Of a stretch of DNA of 64,000 bases, positions 22,769 to 35,170 are shown piece by piece. Within the stretch, counting starts at the first letter, position 1, and each line of letters begins with the position of its first letter. Below the pieces are notes generated by a model. The model made no database searches and had not been told where the DNA came from. It saw only the letters and a list, made by a program, of their open reading frames with translations. The position numbers were made by a program, and so were the translations under genes. The stretch comes from Xestospongia muta (lineage: Eukaryota > Porifera > Demospongiae > Haplosclerida > Petrosiidae), in assembly GCA_963693285.1 (NCBI GenBank), contig OY848924.1, forward strand, positions 5,291,842 to 5,355,841, read 5' to 3'.

Positions 22769-23872
22769 AGCTATGTATTTATTTTAGTTGTAGCCTCCTT
22801 TAAGGGCTACTGTGGCATCGTTGTACAAGTCATTTCATTTTAGAAGAAATAAACAAGTATTATCAATGTATATTGTCAGTGGAAATAGCAGATATGTTCT
22901 AATGTAACTATGTTAACAATGACCAATAGTAGCTTAGACGCTCTTTGACGTCACTGATTATATATAGGTGGATCTGATGGATGGATGGATAGATTGATGA
23001 ATATTGGCAGTTGGATTAATGATTTTGAAATATATTTTTACAATATATAATTAATGAACATTGCAATGCAGTAAGACATTTTAAAATTAGTTTTATTAAT
23101 CAAAAGTAAGCCATTTCATAATGTTTCTAAGACTGTGTACTATTTTGTATACAACTGATAAGTAATGTATAATTATTGGTAGTCTTTCTTGTACACTAGC
23201 TCTTACTTAAGTTTTACCTTCTATCAATTACTTGAACATTAGAGATACAAGGAATGACCACGACAGATCAGTGAGTCTGCACACAATGTATTTTTACTAA
23301 GTTTACAGTTTTCAACAGTTACCTGGATAATGAAATGAGAGTTGACAATATTATATTAATATAAAGTGGTTAGATAATTCATTGACCCTCTAGAAATAAT
23401 AAAACAAGCTCCATTATTGTTATATGCCATTACAAGAATTAATGGGATAGCAAAAAAGTTGTCTTGGGCCTATGTACACACAAAGTATTGTATATTCTAT
23501 AACAGTAACCTCTTGTATGTGTGTGTCTGAGTGTTTAACAACATCTCTTAGGTTTTCAAATGTACACACACACACACGTATATCCTTGGCCTTAAAACCC
23601 AGGGAGTAATTTAAAAAACGTAGAGAGTAAAAGGAGTAGTAATGGAATCAGATTAAATTGTACACTAAACAAACCATGCAATGTGGTAATAATTCACTAA
23701 CATATATTGTATGTTTATTTTCTACTCCCTTTTTTGTTAATAATAATACACTACACGTTTATGGTCTAAATATGGACATAAACCTTAGAAAACCTAGTAA
23801 CACAAATCCATTCATGCTAGAATGCATGTAGCACAAGTTGGTTGGTCCAACCACTGATTAGACAGGTGTACA

Positions 23873-24590
23873 CACTTAATATTATTATTAGTGCCAAAAA
23901 ATCCTAATTAATAACTACTTACAATTACCTTTGGCTCAAACCTTGTTATTAATTATGTAATCAGTTAAAATTCAATTACCATTACAATATTTCAGCTGGT
24001 AAATTAAGTATATGTTATTCATACATAGTAGTTGTATTTACTTTTAACCAAAACAGTGTATGTGGAAACTGTAGCCTTTAGCTAGACCCTCAGACAACAT
24101 TACTATATTCTATAATGTTCTAGGAAATTCTGACCAAAACAGTGGTTATGTATCTCCTATACAATGTAGTTGTAGTTACTCTTTGCTAAACAGAGTATCA
24201 GAAAACAGTATTTGGCTAGACCCTCAGACAACATTACTATACTCTACAATGTTCTAGGAAATTCTGACCAAAACAGTGATTATGTACCTATACAATGTAG
24301 TTGTAGTTACTCTTTGCCAAACAGTATATATTTAATAATAAAACATAGTCCTTACTTAGCCACTATTGTGTTACTCTGATGTTCCAGGAAATTCTGACAA
24401 AATAGTGTGTTATAGTTGTAGTTACTCTAAGTCAAAAAGTGTATGAGCAGTGATAAAATATAGTCCTCAACTGGCCAATTCCAAGTACAATGTTACCAAC
24501 TCCAATGTTCTTGGAATATACACATGTACCTATGTTGTAGTTCACAGTTTAATGAGCTTAATGACCACACACAGTACCCAGTATTATTAA
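23873..24590. repeat. dispersed repeat, copy 1 (direct)
   Basis: Matches 34585-35170 in the same orientation (AGTGCCAAAAA...CCTTGTTATTAATTATGTAAT...GACCCTCAGACAACATTACT). Within this copy the segment from GCTAGACCCTCAGACAACAT to GACCAAAACAGTG occurs twice (about 24079 and 24213), so it also has internal tandem duplication. A short piece after its end (ACTAGTAAATTAACTATCTC) also appears near 36496. Confidence 0.75.
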
Positions 24591-24764
24591 CTAGTAAATT
24601 AACTATCTCATTAGTGATCATGGAATTATTTTACAATTTTACAATGCGTTGAATCAAATTATTAAGATAAAAAGATTACTACTCAACATCCATGCTCTTA
24701 AATCATTACTACATATAATTATAGTAAATACTACAAACTTTTTATTATTCAAGTAGGAAGTCCA

Positions 24765-25105
24765 TACTTTGCTGTGTATTGTCAATGTAGATACACACAC
24801 TAAAATATAGGCTTCTTGACAGTCAATAAACTCTACACTATGACAAAAATTTTGTCTATTTTGTTTATAGTAAAATACTATAATGGATGATGTGATTCCT
24901 TCAACAGATTATTTACAATTTTGGTGGAGTGGATCCTTTAAGATCAATCATCAAGCAATATTCAGAGTAAATAAAGAGAAAGAACAATCAATTAATTTTG
25001 TTTCACCAATCTTATATTTTGTTTGTTCATATCATCAATACTCTGACTGATTTACGCATACATTGGTATTTTTAAAGCAATGTTCTTAAGATGCATATCT
25101 CTATG
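24765..25105. repeat. spacer repeat, inverted relative to 17160-17475
   Basis: Partner of the inverted copy upstream. It precedes the functional receptor gene by about 270 bp, as its inverted copy precedes the receptor pseudogene. Confidence 0.75.
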
Positions 25106-25378
25106 CTGTTATATTTTCTACAAAAAGACTTTGAAACTTCTCTGTATAAACTAAACTCTGTTTTGTGTGACTTTGCAGATTTATTTATTTTTCTAAATAT
25201 TATTTTTGATAACCCTCCAATAAATTCAACTCACGTTAGGAATTTCCTCTGTCTGCAAAATCAAACAATGCCAAAAAAGCAGTTCTGATTGGCTCCTCCT
25301 ATCAAAGAAACAGGAAGAGTACGGGACTAAAGCAACTATAAAGGTGACGTTTTATCTATTATTATTTATTATCTGAGC

Positions 25379-27606
25379 ATGGATTTTACTGTAATTGTCT
25401 GGTCGTCTTTTCTGGCCTATTTCAATCTCATTACTGGCGTCTATGGTAGCAGTATTCTTTGCTCTGAATTATACAATATTAATAATGACGATTGTAAGAT
25501 GATTAATTTTTGCACAAATAAATAGATCACTATTGAATTCATAATAGGTGCTCGAGAGCCTAAAGATGTTTTAAAAATTGAAGTGAACTGCATCGACAAT
25601 TCTAATGTATTTGTTAAATGGAGCGAAAAGAGTGCTACATCAGATGAATATAGTCTTATCACACTTGAATATTCATGTATTAATATAAGTAGATCTGGAA
25701 ATCAGGTTAGTTATTATTAAACCTGTTAGTAATGAATTGTGTTATAAAGGTTTGAGTGATAAGAATTATTGTCTGTTATATAGCTCCCAGGTTATCCAGC
25801 AATTTTAGGTGATGTTCAATCTAGCACTCAATTTAAAGGATCTACAAGTATATCTAATCTTCCAATTTCAAAAGATGTGGAGTGTACATTTAGGGGTTGT
25901 GTTAAAATATTTGGGACATATATTGATTGTTGGCAACCTAATATTGATGCAGCAACATGCAATTATACTGGTAAAGTTATTGTTTATCATTGTATTTCAT
26001 TTTTTCAACCTGCATTATTGAAGAGTCTACTAGCAGTCATACATCTCTTACATCTACCACATTTTCAACTGATGTTATCACATCAGGTTAGCAATATAAA
26101 ACATTATTGACTTTTTCTCACTCCAATAGTGGTTAACTCTAGAAGTGTTAAGTCTGCTTTGATTTTGATGTCCTCCCCTTTATCTATCGTAAACTCTCCC
26201 TTGACTTTGTCATTTTCATCTATATCTCAGAGTACTAAGTTTGAGTCTCCTACTGTTATAATGTTCTCTTCCTTGAAACCTATGACTACTGAGTCTGTAG
26301 CTCCCTCAGGTAATCATCTCATTGCTTATACTTACATGAAACATTTTACTTCCTAATAAAGATTCTAATGTTACGTTTATATTAGTGCTAGTAATAGTAG
26401 TGTCAAGTGGAGTGGCATTAATAATTTGTCTGTGTGGATTGATCCTGATGGCATGTTTATTAAATTACTGCAGATGGAAGCAAAAGTTAGTAGTAATTGT
26501 GAATACTGTACATGTAGTCTATTTAATGATTAAATTTTGACATGCCAAATATTAGGTATGCAAATTATACACATTTGTTGCCAAACCTCAAATATGCAGT
26601 CTAGGGTAGAGTGGATGCAATCTCTGCTACTTCCCAGAAATAATTATTGTTTTACTAACTTCAAACATTATTGTTGATAACATTAATATAGCTATAGTAT
26701 AATATACATTGCAACTTTTTAAATTATTGCTTCATTTTATCTAGAACAAACATCACTCAACACTATGATGAAAACATGGAAAATGTTAGTTATTTTTAAT
26801 TGGTAAAATAGCCAATGTTCAATAATTTCTTACATAATCAAACAGTAATAGATTAAGTAAAGTAGTCACATTGATTCTCTCAGTTAAATGAGCTTAGCCA
26901 TTAAGCCCTGTTTATAATACTAATTTGGTTTTATGATTATTTTCCTATGATATTATTTGAACTGGAACCAAATTAAAGTGTGATATAAGTACCATATATT
27001 TGATCACCTATTTTCAGCTAGTACTTGGTTTTCCATCTTTAGGGCTGGCTTGACATTATATTTAAAATAGATGACATCAGTATTACAGAATCAATTGTTA
27101 CAATTGAACATCAATTGTCAGTAGAAACACTTCAAAGCAAAAAACATAAAGAAAAGAACATCGACGTCAACAGTAATATCAATTCTACAAGTGATCTGAA
27201 ACAATCTATCATACCATCACTTTCTCAGTCATCAATTTCTAATAAATACATTGAATCAATCATATGCCCTGAATTTCCTGTTTCTGGAAATAATGAAGCA
27301 CAAAATGACACAACTTCTAATATAAAGGAAGAACTATCATCAATCAGAAAGTCAGAAAATGGCCCACTAACATGTCCAGCAAACTCATTATCTCCATGCT
27401 GTCCAATGAATGACTCAGGTTATCTGTCCTCTAGTAACATCACATTTGGTATTACATATTGTTCTGGTGATGTTCAACATTCTACAAATAGTGCTGAACG
27501 AAACAGTTTCGATGATGCATATGATTTCGTAATGGAAATAATCAAGAATGAAAATGACGAAGAACCTCAAGAGGAAATAGACAAATCAGATGTTCCTTAT
27601 TTATGA
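25379..27606 (+). CDS. single-pass type I membrane protein, cytokine-receptor-like layout
   Basis: Eight exons: 25379-25493, 25548-25705, 25784-25970, 26024-26086, 26130-26309, 26362-26485, 26745-26784 and 27043-27606. All phases agree, giving 476 residues. A signal peptide lies at about 1-24. A small cysteine-containing extracellular module follows (about 37-150), with FN3-like strands in exon 2 (NVFVKW, LITLEYSC) and several sequons. A Ser/Thr-rich stalk spans about 155-235. One TM helix (VTFILVLVIVV..., about 238-270) is followed by a basic stop and a 200-residue acidic, serine-rich tail. The tail has tyrosines in NDSGYLSS, GITYCS, DAYDFV and a terminal PYL. No family is recognised. The layout resembles a cytokine receptor with tyrosine docking motifs, but no WSxWS was seen and the extracellular part is short. 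A degraded copy lies at 17495-18175. Confidence 0.75.
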
Positions 27607-27989
27607 ATGTGAACATCTTGTTGATTATCTTTGTCAATCGATTACTAAAGGAACCCTAATAACACTACAAAACTAAAGTACAATACCTAGTAACTAATAC
27701 TATTATTCATCTTTCTTGTTTGTTATTTGGTCTTATAATATTCTGTTTAAGATCTTTGAGCATAATCACAATTCTGTCAAGAAATCCATGTCCATAAAGA
27801 AGTTAGGCAAATATTACAAGAGGATGAAGTAGTACAACAACCCTAAGCAATCATTTTGAGGAAAGAAGGAAGAAATTGAATGTCATGTAAACAATATAAT
27901 GTTCAGTTGCTGAATATAATTATACAAAATTTAATATATCAAACAAAACATAAAGATTAAGACAATATTGCTATAATATAGGTAATAAA
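27607..27989. other. convergent 3' gap between receptor and ARF genes
   Basis: Noncoding. It holds the 3' UTRs of the two convergent genes. Nothing else seen. Confidence 0.5.
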
Positions 27990-28653
27990 TTATCTTCTGT
28001 TCTTTTGAAAACTTCTAACCATGTCACTAAACTCTAAAATTGCTTCATACACACCATCTCCATTTGTAGCAGTAGTACCCTGAACTCTCCAATCTCTGTC
28101 TTTTATGACTGAAAGGCCAAGCTTATTAGCGACTTCACTTGGTCCAAGAGCTTGGGGTAGGTCCTGCTTGTTTGCCATCACTAACACTGGTACACCAAAC
28201 ATGTGTTCATCTTCTGTAGTAATAGACAATATATAATAAATGTTATAATTATAGTGTTCATACATGAAATCAAGTAGTAAAATATACACACACATATATA
28301 TACATACTCAATATTGCTTGCAATTCCTCTCTTGCTTCTGAAAATCTCTCATGATCTGCACTGTCTACTATGAACAGAAGCCCATCACATCCTTGATAAT
28401 AATGCTTCCATAAATCTCTGAGTATTTTCTGTCCACCAACATCCCAAACAGTAAAGCTAACATTCTTGGTAGGTTGAACGGTTTCAACATTAAAACCAAC
28501 AGTTGGAATAGTTACAACTGTTTCATTGAGCTTCAGTTTGTACAGGACAGTAGTCTTACCAGCAGCATCCAATCCCAGCATTAGAACTTTTGCGTCATGA
28601 ACTGTTGAGAAGGATTCCAAAGCGTCTTTTATCAACGAATATATGGTCCCCAT
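27990..28653 (-). CDS. ARF-family small GTPase, two exons
   Basis: Exons 28653-28308 and 28213-27990 (a 94-bp intron, phase 1) encode about 189 residues. It starts MGTIYSLIK, so glycine 2 can be myristoylated. The G motifs are all present: GLDAAGKT (P-loop), PTVGFNVET (switch I with the ARF threonine), WDVGGQ (switch II) and NKQD. Between start and P-loop is an amphipathic helix. The protein belongs to the ARF/ARL1 branch, which recruits coats and tethers to Golgi or endosomal membranes. It differs from ARF1 and ARF6 at many normally fixed places ([19 protein letters not shown] reads TTAT), so it is probably a sponge-specific paralogue. The last exon ends FQKNRR. It shares a 241-bp divergent spacer with the CHRD gene. 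Confidence 0.92.
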
Positions 28654-28894
28654 TATCAGTTTAGAGCTTTTTTATTCTTAGATTTGCGTTGTGCTTTGAC
28701 GAAGTCAACTCCATTTTATAGTAGAAGAGTCCATATGTGTCGATCAATGTTTAATCTTTGTTCACGCAAAAGCTATACAGTAATTTCTTACGTGTCATTT
28801 GTATTTACTAAAAATAGTCCATGACGACACAGCTTGTTTCTAAATATAGATCTAGCTCCATCATTGACACGCCCATCCAGTCTGATCGAGCATC
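28654..28894. promoter_or_regulatory. 241-bp divergent promoter region (ARF / CHRD gene)
   Basis: The two start codons face away from each other with only 241 bp between them, so both 5' UTRs and core promoters must share this stretch. No TATA box stands out. Confidence 0.5.
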
Positions 28895-31800
28895 ATGAAC
28901 CCGAACCTTCTTTTCTTGTTTGCAGTAGTGTTGTCTTTTGCAAGTGGAGAGGTCCAACTCCTCTGCCCTCCACCACTCAATCTATCTGGGGTAAAGTTTA
29001 AGAGTACTCTCGTTATAATAGTAACTACTTTACACATGTTATTGTTATTATTATATCCTTGCGAGCCAAGCCCAGGCCAAGAGAGACCTGGCTAGTAAGA
29101 CAGATGTTAGATTATGTCTGCATCACTCTAAAAACGATGGCAAACACTGAAATTAGCGACAAAAGAGTTCTATATGTATGATGGCTACTTTTTTCATTAG
29201 AGTGAATATACTGAACTTACTGCTGGTCCCAGGACTATAATATTTCGGGAGACCAATGCCAGACCAGGTAATGCAAAATTGAACACTACAGTAGTACAGA
29301 TCACTGAAAAAATGTAATAAGCATTCAACAAGTAGAGCAGGGTCATCATTAGTACATGAGTTGCTATCTGTTTATTCTTTGATAATATGTATAAATCATT
29401 TGAATTCACTAGTGACATTGCTAGCATGCAGTGTGAAATGTGGAAAGAGCTAATCCAAAAATCTTGATTAAGTCTTCATGACATTATAGTAATGTTTTGT
29501 CTGTTTGGTTCACAGGGTCACCATTTCGTCTTAGTATTTTTCGTGCCAATCAAGAATGTGTTATATTGGACCATATCCCATATCAGAGTACCACCAATAA
29601 CATGTACTATGTGACAGTAGATATACCTAATGTCCGTTGTCCAGAACAGAACTGTGCTCTTGTTCTCAGACAAATTGATAGTAAGTTAGAAAATCAACGA
29701 TAGCATAGAACAGATCATCAGTCCCAACTTTTATTGATAATGTTCTTTTGTAGCTTCATCAGGTTATTGTCAATACAGCAATTGTCCTCAATATAACTCA
29801 ACTGTTCCTGTATCTGTTCGGTATGTAATCTTGGTCTGTTTGTTAGTTTCGCATGTTGTTCTCCTGTAGATCTTCAGGTGTTAACTCATTCACTTGTCCC
29901 AGTCGTAGAAAACCATATCAAATATATAATTGGCCATACGATCCATCTAGACAATATCAAGTATGAAAAATAATATAATTATTTTAAGTAGATACCCTAT
30001 GAAAATAATAAAATGTTTGTTTTTAATTGAAATTGTTAAATTGGCAAGTTGGTCTTATATTATAATTCAATTTGGCATCTCATCACAAAGTTATGTGTTT
30101 TTTATAGGCAAGATTGAGTGGTAGTAGTACTTCTGCTAGAGCTACTGGCATGTTTGTACTGGTAGGACAGACTCTCTTGTATACTGTCACTATGACTACT
30201 CCATTCAGGTAATATTTTTAAAAATCTTCAGTCTTAATAGAAGCCATTACACGTGTATTAGTTATTGGATATTCATTAATAGCTACTTCTTCCTAATAAG
30301 GATAAAAATTGAGCAGGTATAGGCTTATTTATAAATGTTGGGCTTATGAATGTTGATAGTCCTCCTGAGCTAAGCAATAATTCCCTGTTTTACTCTATGT
30401 CAAATAGGCTACATAAGTCATACTTGTGTATGTGTTTCTCCTTAGTACTGCGCAAGCTGAGAAGCTTCGGTTTCTACATTATCCTACTGCTGACAGAGCT
30501 GATATTCTGGGTACAGTTAATATTGATGGGTCTATGACCACGAATGCTGGTAGTTGGACTGGGATCTCCAGTATGGTAGCACATCTTTTAACAGTAAGAA
30601 GCAGATGCTACATTGAGAGTCACAGCATAACAAATTGTTCCACTCTCTTATCTAGACTGGTGTGTTATATGTTGATATTGTAACTTCTACTAGCAGTGAT
30701 GGAGACATCTTAGGGCAAATCACTGTAACCAACAGAAATGTTAGGGTGATATACTCGAGGTTGCCTAATATGATCTCTTATTTGTTTAGAACCCTATTGA
30801 TGATCTCTATGGTTTAGAGTATGGTAATTACTCTTCCAGTGGCTGGTTCACTGGTAGCCCTTTTACAGGACCTTCTGCTAATGCTACAGTGTTTGCTAAA
30901 CCTACTGGTCCTTGTATAAACACAACCAGATACTTTGGTGTAAGTCTTCCCACATTGTAATATTAGATAGTGTGTGTATCTCTTGTTAGTGTATATTAAA
31001 TAACATTGCTGGCAATGGGGGAGGTACTGTTGGACTCTCTATTACTGGCAACAGGTATTACTCTAATAATGTACACAATGCATTCTTTATGTGTTTTGTT
31101 AACTGTAGGGTTGTTTTTGGAATGGACATGTTTGATATGACATCCACTATTAGTGGTGTCACTTTACAAGGACAAGCTATTGATAGTAATAGTCAAATGA
31201 ATATGCTATTGTGTGCATGGTTTGGTTACTATGTTTCTCCCTCTAGATCTAGTTTTGACCTCATATTGGCAAGATGGCTATCGTGTCAATGGAATAGTGG
31301 ACATCACTAATACTCAGCGTGATAGAATATTAGATGGTAAGCTATCTATTGATTATATGACTTCTTTTGTGTATTATTATGTGTATTATCTGTTATTATA
31401 AATATGCTTAATTAATTACTTCATGGTCTATAAATGTCTGTTCTTACATATTTCAAGTACTAACTAAATACAACTTTTATAAGGAGTGTTAGTTCATGTT
31501 AAGGAGGTGGTATCATTGTTAGGAGGGTTATTTCATAACTTCATGTTAGGGTTGTATCATTGTTAGAAGAGTTAGTTTATGTTATGTGGTACCATGTTAG
31601 GAGAGTTAGTTATGTTAAGGTGATATCAAGGTTAATGTTGTTAAGGTTGTTTCATTGTTAGGAGGGTTAGTTCATAACTTCATGTTAGGGTTGTATCATT
31701 GTTAGGAGCATTAGTTTGTGTTAGGTGGTATCAGGGTTAGTGTTAAGGTTGTATCATTGTTAGGGCTATCAAGTATTCGAATATCAACTACAAATAACAG

Positions 31801-34221
31801 AAACGGAGAGCTACAGTGTGATCTTCAAGAAGGAATGATTGTAAGTATATTTTCATGTAACAAGTTATTTTATTGTCTGTTAACAGGGTTTATTTGATAG
31901 TAATAGTGAGGTACCACCTGTGGACACACCCACTAATGGTAGTGCTACAAGCTATGCCTATATCTCTGTGGATGGAGTGGTGACATTTCAGACAACAGTC
32001 AGTGACAATATCTGTACATTGTAGAGAATTGTAAGGCTTTAAACCCGTGTAGCTGAGGCTAAAAATTAGGAGAAAATATGATTTTTTTAGGTGTCTTATA
32101 ATAACTAGACAATGTGAGATTAGTTTGAAATTATATTAGTTTTGTTTTAATAAGAAACCATTGAAAATGACTAACCACAAGTTATAATGTCATTAAACAA
32201 GCCAACCATCAGTCTTATATAATAATGTTGAAATAGCTTTATATTAACAGTCTATTTTTAATAGTTAAATGATCTGACATCATCTCTAGTCAAAGCACAT
32301 GTACATGGTCCAGCATATCAAGGTCGTACTACATCTAATATTCCATTTGATATGAGTCGTAACATTACTAGAAAGAGAGGATCTAGTTGGAATGTCCTAG
32401 CTAAATGGCAGGTAAGATATATTTAATAATATGTATAGTAGTTGTTGTTCTCTATAGAATATTACAGCTGATGAACTACGTTATTTCATAGAGGGTTTGA
32501 TCTATCTTAATATGCACACTGTTAACAATTCTAGGGGTGAATTAAGAGCTCAACTATCAATACCAGGACAATGGTTTTGTCCTTCATCTGGCAAATTAAC
32601 AAATCAATGTAAGTTTAGTACCTGGTACATGTAATAAAACGTTTGTGATACATTCTTTATTGACTTCAAAGGTTGTAAGTTTATAATAGTAGTGACCTTA
32701 ATCTTTTATCAGGTTATTGGCCTCGTATCTCTCTTGTTGATGGTGTTAGAGTTGACAATACATTACAGCCATATGGTGTAGGAGCTGTGGTTATTGACAG
32801 AGTACAGAGACTACAATACAGGTACTGTGTAATACCATGTATCTTCCAGTAAATTTCCTCATTGTAAAAATAACTAGTTATATAGTATTACCATAATGCA
32901 TACTACATGCATAATGTATGTTAGTATTTAGCTCAGAGAGATAACATGATTGTTCTTTCTTATTGTATTTCTGCAGCCTTGCTTTCTGGAATATTCCTAA
33001 CTCTGTGACACTAACGGTAAGATTAGTGAGCCCTGAAGGACCATTTGATACTGCTACTGTCTCTACTGCACAAAATAGTAACACCAGAGCTAATGTCAGA
33101 GAAATATCTGTGAGCCAATTAATATTATAGATGTGTTATATTATATGTTTTATTTATTTCAGCTTATCTATCCTGCCAATTATAATACCAATATTAGTGA
33201 AGTAGTACTGAGTCATGCTCAACAAGGCAGTCTTGCCTTTATTGTAACCACACCCACCTATCCTAATGGATACCTCTATGGCATGTTGCCTCCATTGGAA
33301 AGAAACAAGTGTGCTCAAGATTCTTATGTTAGTTATCAACACTACATTACAGTTAATCTCTCTCTCTCTCTTATTAGATGATACCAGTAGGTGGTACTAA
33401 TGGTTGGTCTCAAGGACAGGACTATTTTCCTTTAAGACTACTTATAAATGACAGACTCAACTTTACATTTTCATCACCTAATACTGTTCATCTAATGGCA
33501 AATAAAGTAAGAATTACTGCATCATTCTTTTTAGCTGTTTGCTTATTTGAAAAACAAACAAAGTTTGCTTTAATATAAACAATAAACTTCCTTGAAAATC
33601 CCCCCCCCCCTCTCTTCAGTTAACAAAACACACACAGACACTTCTATGGCACTTAGTCTTCCTTTAAAAACAAACCTATTATCTATCTGAAATCTACTAT
33701 TCAATTTTATTTTTTAGAATCGTTATGATGGATGTGTATTTAGTTCAACTACAGCTACTCTCTTATCAAACACACCTGGAACATACATTTATATTGCTAA
33801 TATGCCGGGTAACTATTATTTTGCTTCAATGCCTGCCTGTCAAGCAAACCAACCAATGAAATTTCCCATCTATGTTGTTGGTATGTTATTTGATATACAT
33901 ATGTCCAAATGGATCTGTCTTTGTGCTCTCAAGTATAAAGATGATCTGACATGTCTATAATAATTTCTGATAGCCAGTTATATTGTTTTCTTTTTAGAAA
34001 GTGTATCAGATCCATTGGACTCTCAAACATGTACCAAATCACTATATTCTTATACTATTGATCAACGTTTAAGTTCGTCTTCAAGTTCTAACGTTCTGGC
34101 TGCTACAATGGCTGGTCTTGTCTTTGGTATCGTTGTAGTAACAATAGCTATTGTCACTGCTGTATTATTGATAGTTAAGAAGTCATCATCTGGTGCTGAC
34201 GTAGATTTGCCCAAGACTTGA
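28895..34221 (+). CDS. type I membrane protein with CHRD domains and phytocyanin-like domain
   Basis: About 20 exons from 28895 (ATG; signal peptide FLFAVVLSFASG) to 34221. Clear exons include 28895-28990, 29201-29267, 29516-29680, 29754-29820, then pieces to 34015-34221. After a cysteine-bearing N-terminal region come CHRD-type modules: about 30110-30735 (VLYVDIVTSTSSDGDILGQI), 31110-31850 (STTNNRNGELQCDL) and 31888-32600 (SEVPPVDTPTNGSAT, VKAHVHGPA, LIYLNMHTVNNSRGELRAQL). CHRD modules occur in chordin and in bacterial proteins. A linker follows, then at about 33379-33880 a phytocyanin-like cupredoxin (GGTNGWSQGQDY, VHLMANK, YDGC, ACQANQPMKF). The two disulfide cysteines remain, but the copper Cys and second His do not. 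One TM helix (34085-34180) and a short tail end the protein. Function is probably at the cell surface or in the matrix; binding partners are unknown. Confidence 0.8.
31480..31765. repeat. intronic minisatellite (GTTAGGAGGGTTAGTT-type units)
   Basis: An irregular tandem array built from GTTAGGAGGGTTAGTT, CATGTTAGGGTTGTATCATT and related pieces, lying in an intron of the CHRD gene. It ends right at the next splice acceptor (CATTGTTAG), so the repeat unit supplies the acceptor. Confidence 0.7.
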
Positions 34222-34584
34222 TGTGCTATCACCTTGTCTTTTAATAAACAATAACATCACACAATAATTTTAGCTGCTACACTTTTAATTTTCTGCAGGG
34301 CAGATTTTTAATTGTCATGTGAAATTTTTATTTGAAGATAGTAATTATTTGTGATTATATATTATAGTAACTCATATGTAAAAGATAAACAGTGTGGATT
34401 ATTGTATGCACTCATTTGTGATGTGTTTAAGCTGTCTGCAGGAGAACACTATATAAACTTAAGGGTAGTCAGGTAGTAGGGAGGGCGTTGTCAACTACTT
34501 TATCATGCAATGATTACAATTACCATTACTTCATGATTACCCTATTATCATTACCATTCATTACTGTCACCAGATCGTGAAACA

Positions 34585-35170
34585 CTTAATATTATCATTA
34601 GTGCCAAAAATCATAATAACTAATCACAATTACCATTGTTTCAACCTTGTTATTAATTATGTAATTAGTTAAAATTCAATTACCATTACAATATTTCTGC
34701 TGGTAAATTAAGTATACGTTATTCATACATAGTAATTGTAAACTTGTAGTTACTTTTAACTGAAACAGTGTATGTAGAAATCGTAGCCTTTAGCTAGACC
34801 CTCAGACAACATTACTATATTCTATAACATTCTAGGAAATTCTGACCAAAACAGTGATTATGTACCTATACAATATAGTTGTAGTTACTCTTTGCCAAAC
34901 AGTATATATTTAATAATAAAACATAGTCCTTCCTTAGCCAAGTACATTATTGTGTTACTCTGATGTTCCAGGAAATTCTGGCAAAATACAGTGTTATAGT
35001 TGTAGTTACTCTAAGTCAAAAAGTGTATGAGCAGTGATAAAATATAGTCCTCAACTGGCCAATTCCAAGTACAATGTTACCAACTCCAATGTTCTCGGAA
35101 TATACACATGTACCTCTATATAATGTTGTAGTTCACAGTTTAATGAACTTAATGACACAGTACCCAGCTA
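34585..35170. repeat. dispersed repeat, copy 2 (direct)
   Basis: Second copy of 23873-24590. It lacks one of the two internal GACCCTCAGACAACATTACT segments and has small indels. Confidence 0.75.

Larger units (their letters stand above)
18232..23177. repeat. segmental duplication, copy B
   Basis: Second copy of the block described at 10075-15540. It contains the full ankyrin-JmjC gene and a truncated GPCR remnant within that gene's first intron. Its right edge matches copy A up to GTAATGTATAATT. A (TA)n run lies at about 18283-18307. Confidence 0.85.
23178..25378. other. repeat-rich intergenic region
   Basis: No gene. It contains the direct repeat shared with 34585-35170 and the spacer shared, inverted, with 17160-17475. 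A CA run lies near 23565. The short open frame at 25091-25288 has no supporting features. Confidence 0.6.

Noticed and set aside
31480..31765. Candidate repeat array of CRISPR type
   Set aside because: Units are irregular, lack unique spacers of constant length, and lie in an intron of an animal gene.
33379..33880. Horizontal transfer of a plant phytocyanin gene
   Set aside because: The domain is spread over exons with the same intron style as its neighbours, is fused to CHRD modules, and is highly diverged. Independent retention or convergence is more likely than recent transfer.
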